Below are positions 1-8,400 of a DNA stretch of 64,000 nucleotides, piece after piece (positions within the stretch are counted from its first letter, which is position 1; the number at the start of each line of letters is the position of its first letter). The DNA is taken from contig SLHA01000010.1 of NCBI GenBank assembly GCA_007136405.1, positions 1 through 64,000 of the forward strand, read 5' to 3'. The translations under genes and the position numbers were made by a program. Below the pieces are notes generated by a model. The model had not been told where the DNA came from, ran no database searches, and worked only from the letters and a program-made list of their open reading frames with translations. This DNA comes from Candidatus Latescibacterota bacterium. Its GTDB lineage: Bacteria; Latescibacterota; UBA2968; UBA8231.

Positions 1-1
1 C

Positions 2-214
2 GCCCATGACGGCAGCTACGTTGACGGCAAGATCCAGACCGGGCCTCTGGGAGAAGGAGTCATCGACCACGCCACACCGCTCGAGCTGCTGGCGGACGCA
101 GGCTTCGACGGCTGCTTCTCGGTGGAGGTGATCCACAAGCCGGGAAGCGACCATGATGCGGACAGGGTATTAGGGCAATACGCGGCGAAATTCCGTCAGT
201 TCACCGGTCAGTAG
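2..214 (+). CDS. Sugar phosphate isomerase/epimerase, C-terminal end (partial)
   Basis: This is an open reading frame entering from the left edge with 70 residues left before a TAG stop. The tail 'FDGCFSVEVIHKPG' followed by an acidic helix resembles the last strand and helix of xylose-isomerase-like TIM-barrel proteins, which isomerise or epimerise sugars and inositols with a divalent metal. The metal site lies outside the window, so the substrate cannot be named. It converges on the enolase-superfamily gene that ends at 298, and sugar-acid enzymes nearby suggest a carbohydrate catabolic locus. It was too short and start-less for the ORF track. The family is likely; the function is inference. 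Confidence 0.6.
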   Translation, partial: AHDGSYVDGKIQTGPLGEGVIDHATPLELLADAGFDGCFSVEVIHKPGSDHDADRVLGQYAAKFRQFTGQ

Positions 215-297
215 GCCGGCGCATTGCAGCTCACCGCCTCGTGTGTGCCAGATCCGGCGCCACCGCCCCGCATCCCGACCCTCATGTCGCTAGCGCG

Positions 298-1410
298 TCA
301 CCTTACCTCCCACTGCGACATCGCTTCCGGCGAGCGGAACCGGTAGGTATAGGCGTCGGTCAGCGGCAGAGGATGCGCCCGCGCGACGGCCTCGTCCAGG
401 TCCAGACCGAGTCCCGGACCGTCGGGCAGGCGGATGGCGCCATCTTTTTCCAGCACGGCTCCCGGTGCCACTTCATACCGCCACGGAACATCGCTGACCT
501 TGTGTTCCAGCAGGAAGGCGTTGGGCAGCGTGGCCAGCACGTGCACATTGGCCATCTCCACGATGGGGCCCACCGAACCGTCATGGGGCGACACCTTGAC
601 CGACTGGGCCTCGGCCATGGCGCCCAGTTTCTTGAGTTCGGTAATGCCGCCCAGACGGGTGGTCTCGGGCTGGACGATATCGACCAGGTTGCGGGCCAGC
701 AGCTCGCTGAAGGCCCACTTGGTAGCCAGGCGTTCACCGGTGGCCAGGGGGATGGCTATTTTGTCGACCACCTTGGCCAGGGCCTCGATGTTTTCAGGGA
801 CCACAGGATCCTCCAGAAACATGGGCCGGAAGGGTTCGCAGGCCCGGGCCAGTTGCACGGCAGCTGCCGGCGTGAACTGGGCATGGCAATGCACCCCGAT
901 GTTCGGTTCATCGCCCAGGGCCTGACGCAGGGTTTCCAGGGTGCGGGCGCTGGGGCCGCACTTGAATGCGGTGTAGCCCCGGTCCAGCAGCTTGCGGGCG
1001 GCATCCGGGGTGCTGGCGTGGCCGTACACCGGGATACTGTCCCTCACCTTGCCGCCGAGTAGTTCGTACACCGGCACGTCGAGGGCCTTGCCCTTGATAT
1101 CCCACAAAGCCATGTCGATGGCGCTCAAGGCGCCGCCACGCACCGCGCCGGTGACCCCATGTCCGTGCAGGACATCATACAGCTTGAGCCACAGTCGTTC
1201 GATCTCGAAGGGGTTTTCCCCCAGGAGGAAATAGGCGAGCTCGCGTATGGCTTTGTCGACGACGACCGGCCACCCGCCGCCTTCGCCGACGCCGCTGATA
1301 CCTGCATCCGTGAGTACTTTGACGAACAACCAGTTGCGTCCTCGCGGACGTTCGGCGCTGGTGCCTTCATCCGCATTCACCAGATAGGTCTGCACGGCGG
1401 TGATTTTCAT
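298..1410 (-). CDS. Mandelate racemase/muconate lactonizing enzyme family protein (galactonate-dehydratase-like)
   Basis: This 370-residue enolase-superfamily protein has the usual N-terminal capping domain (about 1-120) and a TIM barrel. It resembles sugar-acid dehydratases such as DgoD, with 'FRPMFLEDPVVPEN' (E200), 'ATGERLATKW' (E226), 'GGITELKKL' and a late His in 'SPHDGSVGP' (H276). Where DgoD has its first metal ligand and catalytic His in a DxH motif, this protein reads 'GVHCHAQF', so the ligand Asp is His174 while His176 is kept. This may mean a changed metal, a changed reaction or loss of activity. The ATG follows GGGAGA at good spacing. It is last in a minus-strand run after hisA-like and rsmD. 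The substrate is unknown; the family call is firm. Confidence 0.85.
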   Translation of the reverse strand: MKITAVQTYLVNADEGTSAERPRGRNWLFVKVLTDAGISGVGEGGGWPVVVDKAIRELAYFLLGENPFEIERLWLKLYDVLHGHGVTGAVRGGALSAIDMALWDIKGKALDVPVYELLGGKVRDSIPVYGHASTPDAARKLLDRGYTAFKCGPSARTLETLRQALGDEPNIGVHCHAQFTPAAAVQLARACEPFRPMFLEDPVVPENIEALAKVVDKIAIPLATGERLATKWAFSELLARNLVDIVQPETTRLGGITELKKLGAMAEAQSVKVSPHDGSVGPIVEMANVHVLATLPNAFLLEHKVSDVPWRYEVAPGAVLEKDGAIRLPDGPGLGLDLDEAVARAHPLPLTDAYTYRFRSPEAMSQWEVR

Positions 1411-1423
1411 CGTATTCTCCCGT

Positions 1424-2185
1424 TCAGGTGTGTTGCTGCATCATGTCCACGAGATCGGCGTAGCGGATGCTGCTGCCGCCGAAGATATCCAGGGCGCTGC
1501 CCACGGTGAAATCCAGGCGTCCGCGTCCCAGTCTGCGGATCGTGTTCACGTCTTCCATGCTGCGGACGCCGCCGGCGTAGGTGGTGGGAACGGGGGTGTT
1601 GTCCCCCAGCAGCTCCACGAGCCGCGTGTCGATGCCTTGCTGGCGGCCTTCGACCGCAGTGGCATGGACCAGAAACTCGGCACAGGAGGCAGACAGCCGG
1701 AACAGCGTGCCGGCGTCGATCGTCAGGTTACTGGCACGCTGCCAGCGGTCCGTCATCACCACATACCGACCGTCGTGCCAGGCGCAGCTGAGGTCCAGTA
1801 CCAGCCGTTCACGGCCCACGGCCTCAACCACTGCGGCCAGGCGATCCTCCTGCAGACATCCCCCATCGAAGACGAACGAGGTGAGTATCACGTGGGAAGC
1901 TCCCTGCGCCAACCAGGAAGTGGCCGTCGACGCGGTGATGCCGCCGCCGATCTGCAGTCCGCCGGGGAAGGCGGCCAGGGCGGCGGCAGCGGCCGGCGCG
2001 TTGCCGGGACCCAGCATGATGACATGGCCGCCGTGCAGACCGTCCCGGCGGTACATGGCGGCATAATGGGCCGGGTCTGCCGCGCCGGTGAAGTTGGTCA
2101 GCGGTTCGGCGCCATCGCGCCAGGTGGAACCGACGATCTGCTTGACCTGGCCGTTATGAAGATCGATGCAGGGACGAAAGCGCAT
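1424..2185 (-). CDS. hisA: HisA-type phosphoribosylformimino-AICAR ribotide isomerase, eukaryote-like
   Basis: This 253-residue beta/alpha barrel opens with 'PCIDLHNGQVKQIVGS', which is closer to fungal/plant HIS6 than to usual bacterial HisA ('IPAIDL'). The two expected catalytic aspartates are visible at D8 and D131 ('LVLDLSCAW'). The phosphate-binding turns are 'LQIGGGI' (about 77-83) and 'TYAGGVRS'. HisA performs the Amadori isomerisation of ProFAR to PRFAR in histidine synthesis. No other his gene is in the window; it lies between rsmD and an enolase-superfamily gene with short gaps, so it is probably co-transcribed with them. ATG start with GGAGAG upstream. A paralogue acting on another aminoaldose phosphate cannot be excluded. 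Confidence 0.8.
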   Translation of the reverse strand: MRFRPCIDLHNGQVKQIVGSTWRDGAEPLTNFTGAADPAHYAAMYRRDGLHGGHVIMLGPGNAPAAAAALAAFPGGLQIGGGITASTATSWLAQGASHVILTSFVFDGGCLQEDRLAAVVEAVGRERLVLDLSCAWHDGRYVVMTDRWQRASNLTIDAGTLFRLSASCAEFLVHATAVEGRQQGIDTRLVELLGDNTPVPTTYAGGVRSMEDVNTIRRLGRGRLDFTVGSALDIFGGSSIRYADLVDMMQQHT

Positions 2186-2224
2186 GATGCGGGACTCTCC
2201 GGGGAAGAGGGTTGGACAGAGGGC

Positions 2225-2806
2225 TCAGCTGGCCGGCCGGGGAGTGATGCAGTGGAATATCGTCAACATGGTGGAGCCGTAGGTGCGCTGCCGTCCCCGC
2301 TGCAGCATACCGCTGGCCGGCGGTAAATCCAGGTCTGCCTGATGCTGGACCAGGGCGACGGCGCCGGATTGCAGGATGTCCGTGTTCCCCAACTGCGTCA
2401 GCAGCCTGGCGGCCAGCGCCTGGCCGCTGCTCCGGGCGTGATAGGGAGGGTCGAGGTATACGACATCGAACCGGTATCCAACCGCCTGCAGGCGGGGCAT
2501 CAGGTTCTCGGCGCGGGTGCTGTGCAGTTCGACATCGTCCAGCTGCCACTGCGCCACTAGCCGCCGTATCTGCGCGTACCGCCGTCTATCCGGTTCATTC
2601 AGTACGATCCGTGCCCCCCGGCTGTACGCTTCCAGACCGATCTGACCGGACCCGGCACACAGGTCCAGAAACAACAGACGCTGCAAGTCGCTTCCCAACA
2701 TGGAAAAAACGGCCTCTTTGGTGCGGGCGGAGGTGAGACGCACCGATCCGAGGCACGGGTGCGACGGTATTTGTCTGCCTCGAAGGCTGCCGGCGACGAT
2801 CCGCAT
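2225..2806 (-). CDS. rsmD: 16S rRNA (guanine(966)-N(2))-methyltransferase RsmD
   Basis: This 193-residue protein begins 'MRIVAGSLRGRQIPSH', typical of RsmD. It carries a SAM-binding loop 'LDLCAGSGQIGLEA' (about 48-60) and the N-methyltransferase catalytic motif DPPY at 119-122. RsmD methylates the exocyclic N2 of G966 in 16S rRNA. The length matches the family. It lies 14 bases after the FapA-like gene and 39 bases before the hisA-like gene on the same strand, so they probably share a transcript. In many bacteria rsmD is followed by coaD; that gene is absent here. Confidence 0.92.
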   Translation of the reverse strand: MRIVAGSLRGRQIPSHPCLGSVRLTSARTKEAVFSMLGSDLQRLLFLDLCAGSGQIGLEAYSRGARIVLNEPDRRRYAQIRRLVAQWQLDDVELHSTRAENLMPRLQAVGYRFDVVYLDPPYHARSSGQALAARLLTQLGNTDILQSGAVALVQHQADLDLPPASGMLQRGRQRTYGSTMLTIFHCITPRPAS

Positions 2807-2820
2807 GCTAGCCGGCCGGC

Positions 2821-3945
2821 TCAGTCATGGGGGGCCCAGTGAATTTCGCCCTCTTCGACGCGAAAGACCACGCCGGAGAGCTCGCTGGCTGGCACATCCG
2901 TTGCGGCAATATCGCCCCTGAAATCACGCAGCTCCAGGCGCAAAATGTCCGGCTGAGATCCCTGTTTGACGACCAGCGAGGCAGTCTGGTGGTTCACATC
3001 GATGTCGGTCGCCTCCCGCCGCATCACGCTGGGGCAAACGAATTCGATGCGGTTTTCCGGACCCAGATCACCACCCACATGAAGCTCCGGATGCTGGTTC
3101 TGCAGGGCGTCGATCAGGAGGTCGATCTGCGTCTGGTGCTGCTGGATACGAGCGATGATTTGATCCCGTTCAAACACCTGCAGAACAAGGCCACGCAATG
3201 CCTTCAGCAGTTGCATGAAGACCTTTTCGCGAGCCGGGTTGCCGGCGATGTACTTGCGGTTGGTCTTGGCCAGGAAACCTATTATCCCTTTGGTGAAAAA
3301 CACGTCGAGAGCCTTCTTGAGTTTGTCCGGCGGTTTGTCTCCTATGGAGGAGTATACGGTGCTCAAGTTGACCCGGATGCGTTGCTGTTCCTGGATCACG
3401 ATGCGGCTGACGTTGAAGTTGAGGGGGACACGCGTTGCCTTGCAGGAGCGATCCAGGCGCTTCTCGTCCTGGTTGATGCTGCGATCGAGACCCGCACGCT
3501 GTTCCTGCATTCGGGAAATATCGTGGCGATGCTCATCGATGCGCCTCTTGCTGGCCTCGAATGCTCCGAGCATCAAATGCGAACGCCGCATGTCGCCACC
3601 GACGACCACTTTCCCCGAGACCTGGATCTGGGCGTTGCGGACGTTGCCGGCAACATGCAGACTCCCGGCCGAAACACGGGCATGGCGCATGTCTCCCGTG
3701 ACCAGGAGGCTCCTGGTTGCATGGAGCGAACAGGCACTGCCGGCAGTACCCACCGCGTTGCCGTCCACCAGCAACGACTCCTCGCCGGACAGGGTGGCGC
3801 CCGCCGGGACGGTGCCCTCGAAGATGCCGTTACTGTCGCCTGCATCGAACCGGTTGGTGCCTGGTGGCAGACCGCGTGACTTGACGACGTCCGTGCCCTG
3901 GATCAGGGCCTGGACGGCGGGCTGAATGTCGAATATGGCGGACAT
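2821..3945 (-). CDS. FapA/DUF342 family protein
   Basis: The chosen ATG ('MSAIFDIQP') gives 374 residues; the ORF also has an upstream TTG at 3969. The N-terminal half is rich in short beta-helix-like rungs ('SLLVTGDMRHARVSAG', 'SLHVAGNVRNAQIQVS', 'KVVVGGDMRRS') seen in the FapA/DUF342 and bactofilin-like group. A long helical stretch follows, probably coiled coil, then a beta-rich C-terminus. There is no signal peptide, so it is cytosolic. DUF342 proteins are poorly characterised; some are linked to polar or flagellar structures. It follows a CheY-like receiver gene so closely that the two are probably translationally coupled. Family call is likely; role is inference. Confidence 0.7.
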   Translation of the reverse strand: MSAIFDIQPAVQALIQGTDVVKSRGLPPGTNRFDAGDSNGIFEGTVPAGATLSGEESLLVDGNAVGTAGSACSLHATRSLLVTGDMRHARVSAGSLHVAGNVRNAQIQVSGKVVVGGDMRRSHLMLGAFEASKRRIDEHRHDISRMQEQRAGLDRSINQDEKRLDRSCKATRVPLNFNVSRIVIQEQQRIRVNLSTVYSSIGDKPPDKLKKALDVFFTKGIIGFLAKTNRKYIAGNPAREKVFMQLLKALRGLVLQVFERDQIIARIQQHQTQIDLLIDALQNQHPELHVGGDLGPENRIEFVCPSVMRREATDIDVNHQTASLVVKQGSQPDILRLELRDFRGDIAATDVPASELSGVVFRVEEGEIHWAPHD

Positions 3946-3965
3946 GATGCGGATGCCGGCCTGTC

Positions 3966-4382
3966 TCAACCCGACATACGCGCCGATGGATCTATGCCTA
4001 CGCCACGCAAACTGGAAATGGCGTCACAAATCTGCTGGGCGCAGTCGAGCAATGTGTTGAAGGTGTCGATGTCGACCGGCTTGGGAAGCATGATGTCCGC
4101 ACATTCGGCCACTTCGCTGGATATGCGGTCCGGAATGAACCCGGAGATGATGGCGATGATCGCGTGGGGGCTCATGTTGCGCAGCATGGCGATGATTTCC
4201 AGGCCGCTCAAGCCGGGCATCCGGATGTCCAGGGTGATGAGGTCATAGCGGTTGTTCATCACCCGGCTGATCGCTTCTTGGCCGGAACCGACCGTCTCGA
4301 TGTCGGTGTATCCGCGGATCTTGGCCAGCTGGCAGAAGAAATCGCCGACGACCAGTTCGTCGTCTACGATCATGATCTTCAC
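3966..4382 (-). CDS. Single-domain response regulator (CheY-like receiver)
   Basis: The true gene is much shorter than the ORF-track entry. A GTG at 4382 preceded by GGAGGT starts 'MKIMIVDDELVVGDFF', giving 138 residues. Receiver landmarks are present: acidic pocket 'VDDE' (7-9), phospho-acceptor D52 in 'ITLDIRMPG', and conserved K101 in 'MLPKPVD'. There is no output domain, so it signals through protein contact. It sits directly upstream of, and nearly overlaps, the FapA/DUF342 gene, which suggests that protein as a partner or co-regulated effector. No cognate kinase is adjacent. The 113 upstream residues in the ORF track are spurious (Pro/Arg rich, no RBS). Confidence 0.88.
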   Translation of the reverse strand: MKIMIVDDELVVGDFFCQLAKIRGYTDIETVGSGQEAISRVMNNRYDLITLDIRMPGLSGLEIIAMLRNMSPHAIIAIISGFIPDRISSEVAECADIMLPKPVDIDTFNTLLDCAQQICDAISSLRGVGIDPSARMSG

Positions 4383-4750
4383 GTTCCTACCTCCGGCTTG
4401 GTGTGTTCGGCATGAGGGACGAGGGTGGCCAGGGGAAGGCTGCCCGCAGGGCCGAGGCGGTCCGGCCTGCTGCCAGGGGTTGATCGGGCGACCGGCACGA
4501 GACACGAATCTATGCCAGCCCGGCGGTCCTGTAAAGCGGTACCGGGAGGCCGCAGGCGAACGGCCGTGGCCTGGTTTGACGCCCATTCGAGCTGGTGATA
4601 TTCTACAGGATACGGCCATGGCGCCATGGGTTGCGCAGTCACGGTGCCGCGGCGGCCGCATCCTGAGGTTGACCACGTTGTCATGATACACATTCCGGGC
4701 CTGTGACAGAGGCCCAGCCACGGAGTCGATGGCCCATAGGGGAGTCTGAT
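4383..4750. other. Divergent intergenic region (368 bp)
   Basis: This lies between the minus-strand response regulator and the plus-strand enolase-superfamily gene and should hold both promoters. I see no convincing sigma70 pair and no strong hairpin. TTGACC occurs near 4671 without a well-spaced -10. The GGGGAG just before 4751 is the ribosome binding site of the right-hand gene. No credible small ORF was found. Confidence 0.5.
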
Positions 4751-6022
4751 ATGAATCGGGGTGTTGAGGACCATATCGTCACGCATTCTCGTCCCTCTGA
4801 ACTGGAAATCACCGATCTGCGCGTGGCCACCCTGCGCCGCCCGCCGTTTCATTCCACGCTGATTCGCCTGGATACCAACCAGGGAATCTCCGGTTACGGC
4901 GAGGTCCGCGACGGCGGCAGCAGAACCTATGCGCTGATGCTCAGAAGCCGGCTGCTGGGAGAGAATCCGTGTAACGTGGACCGGATTTTCCGCAAGATCA
5001 AGCAATTCGGTCACCATGCCCGGCAGGCGGGTGGCGTGTGTGCCGTGGAGATGGCGCTGATGGATCTGGCCGGCAAGGCGTACGGTGTTCCGGCCTACAT
5101 GCTGGCCGGCGGCAAGTTCCGCGATCGGATCCTGTGTTATTGCGACACGCCCAATGAAGCCGATGGCAAAGCCATGGGAGAGAAGCTGCGGCAACGGCGC
5201 GATATGGGCTTCGGTTTCTTCAAGATGGACATCGGCATCGGCCAGCTGCGGGGCGTGGAAGCGGCGGTAAGCGCGCCGCCGGGCATGCTGGCCACCAATC
5301 AGGTGATGCACCCGTTCACCGGTATCCAGATCACGGACCGCGGCATCGATGCGTTGTGCCAATACGTGTCGGATGTGCGTTCCATCCTGGGCTACGACGT
5401 GCCCCTGGCCGCCGACCATTTCGGGCATATGGGTATGGAGTCCTGTATCCGGTTGGGCAAGGCGCTGGACCGGTTCAACCTGGCCTGGTACGAGGACATG
5501 ATCCCATGGCAGTTCACGGACCAGTATGTGCGTCTGTCGGAGGCCGTGGATACGCCCATCTGCACCGGCGAGGATATCTACCTCAAAGAAGGCTTCGCCG
5601 ACCTTTTCGGACGCCGGGCCATCGCCGTGGTGCATCCGGATCTGGCTTCTTCAGGAGGAATTCTGGAGACGAAAAAAATCGGCGATCTGGCCCAGGAGCG
5701 CGGCATAGCCATGGCCCTGCACATGGCCATGTCGCCGGTCGCAGCCCTGGCGGCCGTGCATTGCGCCGCCGCGACGGAGAACTTCCTGGCTCTGGAAAAC
5801 CACTCGGTGGACGCGCTGGAGGTCTGGAGCAGCCTGGTGGAGGGACTGCCGCAACCGCTGATTCAGGACGGCCACATCCAGGTTCCGGAAACCCCGGGGC
5901 TGGGCTTCAGCGGACTGGATGAGGACGTGCTCAACCGTCACCTGGATCCGGACGGCCCGGGTTGCTTCGCGCCCGTCACCGGGTGGGACGAGGACCGGGT
6001 GAACGACCGGCTGTGGAGTTGA
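4751..6022 (+). CDS. Mandelate racemase/muconate lactonizing enzyme family protein
   Basis: An ATG at 4751 behind GGGGAG gives 423 residues; the ORF-track start at 4703 has no RBS. The capping domain is followed by a barrel with a complete-looking active site: 'FFKMDIGIG' (KxD end of strand 2), metal ligands in 'AADHFGHM', 'WYEDMIPW' and 'CTGEDI', and a C-terminal His in 'MALHMAMS'. These enzymes abstract an alpha-proton from a carboxylate to racemise, dehydrate or cycloisomerise sugar acids. It is followed after 3 bases by a tartrate/isopropylmalate dehydrogenase-like gene, so the pair probably forms a sugar-acid breakdown operon. The substrate cannot be told. Confidence 0.87.
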   Translation: MNRGVEDHIVTHSRPSELEITDLRVATLRRPPFHSTLIRLDTNQGISGYGEVRDGGSRTYALMLRSRLLGENPCNVDRIFRKIKQFGHHARQAGGVCAVEMALMDLAGKAYGVPAYMLAGGKFRDRILCYCDTPNEADGKAMGEKLRQRRDMGFGFFKMDIGIGQLRGVEAAVSAPPGMLATNQVMHPFTGIQITDRGIDALCQYVSDVRSILGYDVPLAADHFGHMGMESCIRLGKALDRFNLAWYEDMIPWQFTDQYVRLSEAVDTPICTGEDIYLKEGFADLFGRRAIAVVHPDLASSGGILETKKIGDLAQERGIAMALHMAMSPVAALAAVHCAAATENFLALENHSVDALEVWSSLVEGLPQPLIQDGHIQVPETPGLGFSGLDEDVLNRHLDPDGPGCFAPVTGWDEDRVNDRLWS

Positions 6023-6025
6023 GGC

Positions 6026-7132
6026 ATGCGCGGGCGCGAATATGTCATCGCGGTACTGCCGGGAGACGGTATCGGGCCGGAGGTGGTCGTCGAGACGCTG
6101 AAAGCACTGAACGCTGCTGCGGCGGCAGACGGTCTGCGTCTGCAGTTTTCCGAATACCCCTGCGGTGCCGGCTGCTACCTGAAATGCGGCACACCTCTAC
6201 CGCAAAAAACCCTGGCGGCCTGCCGGCAGGCGGATGCCGTGCTGCTGGGGGCTATGGGACTGCCGGACGTGCGCTGGCCCGATGGCACGGAGATGCGGCC
6301 TCAGGTGGATCTGCGCTTTGAGCTGGATCTGTACGCCGGCGTGCGTCCGATCTACCTGTTCGATGCCCGGCATACGCCGCTCAAGGGTATGGAGAGAGGT
6401 TCCATTGACCTGGTCATTCTGCGCGAGAATGTGGAGGGCCTCTTCGCTTCCATGAATGCGGGGATCCGCCTGCGCGACGAAGTGGCGGTGGATTCCATGG
6501 TCATCACTCGATCGGGCACGGAACGGGTGGTGCGCTACGCCTTTGAACTGGCGCTGCGCCGCGGCCGGCAGCCGATGAAGGTCACCTGCGTGGACAAGGC
6601 CAACATCTTCAAGTCCATGGCGTTTTTCCGGAGTATCTTCGACCGAATCGGCGCGCAGTACCCCCAGGTGGAGCGTGAATACGCCTATATCGATGCGCTC
6701 GCCCTGCATATGGTGCGCCGTCCGGCAAGCTTCGACGTCATGGTCATGGAGAACATGTACGGCGACATCATCTCGGATCTGGCCGCCGGGCTGGTGGGGG
6801 GTATGGGCATGGCTCCGTCCGGAGACATCGGCGATGACGCCGCCGTGTTTCAACCGTCTCACGGGACGGCTCCGGATATCGTTGGACAAGGCACCAGCAA
6901 CCCGGTAGCCACCATACTCTCCGGGGCCATGATGCTGGACTGGCTGGGCAACCGTCATCAGGATCCGGCCGCCTGTCAGGCCGGCCAGCGCATCCGCGCC
7001 GCGGTGCGCACGGTATTGGCTGTGGCCGGTAGCGGCACGCCCGATCTGCGCGGCAATATGTCCACCGGCCAGATGGGCGATGCGGTTGCGGCTGCCGTCC
7101 GGGCTGCCGCCGGTGGCCACAATGACGCTTAG
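6026..7132 (+). CDS. Isocitrate/isopropylmalate/tartrate dehydrogenase family protein
   Basis: This 368-residue protein opens with 'VLPGDGIGPEVVVETL' and has the family fingerprint: 'LDLYAGVRPI' substrate loop, 'LRENVEGLF', 'CVDKANIFKSM' with the catalytic Lys, 'ENMYGDIISDLAAGL' with Mg-binding Asp, and adenine-loop 'PSHGTAPDIVGQG'. The family oxidatively decarboxylates 2-hydroxy acids with NAD(P). No leuABCD or TCA genes are nearby, and it is three bases after an enolase-superfamily gene, so tartrate/malate-type or another beta-decarboxylating activity is more likely than leucine synthesis. Weak RBS GAGG lies in the upstream gene's end. mutY follows after 20 bases and may be co-transcribed. 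Confidence 0.85.
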   Translation: MRGREYVIAVLPGDGIGPEVVVETLKALNAAAAADGLRLQFSEYPCGAGCYLKCGTPLPQKTLAACRQADAVLLGAMGLPDVRWPDGTEMRPQVDLRFELDLYAGVRPIYLFDARHTPLKGMERGSIDLVILRENVEGLFASMNAGIRLRDEVAVDSMVITRSGTERVVRYAFELALRRGRQPMKVTCVDKANIFKSMAFFRSIFDRIGAQYPQVEREYAYIDALALHMVRRPASFDVMVMENMYGDIISDLAAGLVGGMGMAPSGDIGDDAAVFQPSHGTAPDIVGQGTSNPVATILSGAMMLDWLGNRHQDPAACQAGQRIRAAVRTVLAVAGSGTPDLRGNMSTGQMGDAVAAAVRAAAGGHNDA

Positions 7133-7152
7133 CTCGGTACAGGAGAGTCTCC

Positions 7153-8262
7153 GTGGGGCACGAACAGGATCCACTGCTGGACAATCCCGCTGCACTGACG
7201 GCTTTCCGTGCCGCGCTGCTGGGCTGGTACCGGAAACACCGGCGCCCCCTGGCCTGGCGCGACAGCCGTGATCCATACCACGTATGGCTGTCCGAAATCA
7301 TGCTGCAGCAGACGCGCGTGGAACAGATGGAGCCGTACTATAGTCGTTTTATCAGGCGTTTCCCATCCATCGCCGCGCTGGCCGACGCGGACGAAAGTGA
7401 CGTGCTGAAAATGTGGGAGGGGCTCGGTTATTACAGCAGGGCACGCAATCTGCACCGTGCCGCGCGCCTGATCGTCAACCGGCATGGCGGTCGTATACCG
7501 GACACCAGGGAGGCATTGCGCAACCTTCCGGGCGTGGGTGAATATACCAGTGCGGCCGTGGCCAGCATCGCTTTTGACCGGGACCACCCGGTGCTGGACG
7601 GCAACGTGATGCGGGTGTTGTGCCGCCTGCTGGTGGTGGAAACGGATCCGCGTTCCGGCGCTGGGCGCCAGTGCCTGCTGGGCGCGGCCGAGCGGTTACT
7701 GGCGCGAGGTCAGGCCGGTGACTACAATCAGGCGCTCATGGAGCTGGGCGGACGGATCTGCACGCCACGCCGTCCGCGCTGCGCGGTGTGTCCGGTTGCG
7801 ACGCACTGTCGCATGTACGCTTCCGGTGCGGATCCGTCCAGGCTGCCGTTGAAGAGCCGGCGGGCGCCCAAACCGCACTACCAGGTTGCCGCGGGCGTCA
7901 TCTGGCGGGATGACAAACTGCTGATCGCCCAGCGTCCGGCCGGCGGTATGCTCGGGGGATTGTGGGAATTCCCCGGCGGCAAGCAGGAACCTGGAGAGAG
8001 TCTGCAGGAGTGTCTGGTGCGCGAGATCGTCGAGGAACTGGATTTCAGTATCATCGTAGGCGAGCACCTCATCAGCATAGACCACTCCTATACTCACTTC
8101 AGCATCACGCTGCATGCTTTCAGCGCCACCTATGCCGGTGGCGCGCCGCGCGCCGTCGGCTGCGCTGACTGGCGCTGGGTTGTGCCGGCCGAACTGGACC
8201 ATTACGCCTTCGCCCGGACGGACAGCCGCATCATCGAACACCTGCGTCGGTGCTGGGAATGA
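7153..8262 (+). CDS. mutY: A/G-specific adenine DNA glycosylase MutY
   Basis: GTG start behind AGGAG; 369 residues. MutY removes adenine mispaired with 8-oxoguanine. Visible features are catalytic E48 in 'WLSEIMLQQT', helix-hairpin-helix 'LPGVGEYTSAAVASIA' with catalytic D149 in 'VLDGNVMRVL', and a 4Fe-4S ligand set C203-x6-C210-x2-C213-x5-C219. The C-terminal NUDIX-like domain that recognises 8-oxoG is present ('GLWEFPGGKQEPGE', 'REIVEEL'). All catalytic features look intact and the length is normal. It sits after the dehydrogenase-like gene with a 20-base gap. Confidence 0.95.
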   Translation: MGHEQDPLLDNPAALTAFRAALLGWYRKHRRPLAWRDSRDPYHVWLSEIMLQQTRVEQMEPYYSRFIRRFPSIAALADADESDVLKMWEGLGYYSRARNLHRAARLIVNRHGGRIPDTREALRNLPGVGEYTSAAVASIAFDRDHPVLDGNVMRVLCRLLVVETDPRSGAGRQCLLGAAERLLARGQAGDYNQALMELGGRICTPRRPRCAVCPVATHCRMYASGADPSRLPLKSRRAPKPHYQVAAGVIWRDDKLLIAQRPAGGMLGGLWEFPGGKQEPGESLQECLVREIVEELDFSIIVGEHLISIDHSYTHFSITLHAFSATYAGGAPRAVGCADWRWVVPAELDHYAFARTDSRIIEHLRRCWE

Positions 8263-8400
8263 CCTCAAGGTACCGAACATCGTCGCCGGGCGGGTGCAGC
8301 CAGTCGCGACGGCACTGCAGCCGCAGACCGGGCGCGGCGCGCCGGTACCGCACTCCGATATGATAATGCCTAACGCGAGAGCACTTACGAAGAGGTATCA

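Noticed and set aside
4379-5635. 418-residue minus-strand ORF
   Set aside because: It is antisense to the second enolase-superfamily gene; His/Gln-rich shadow.
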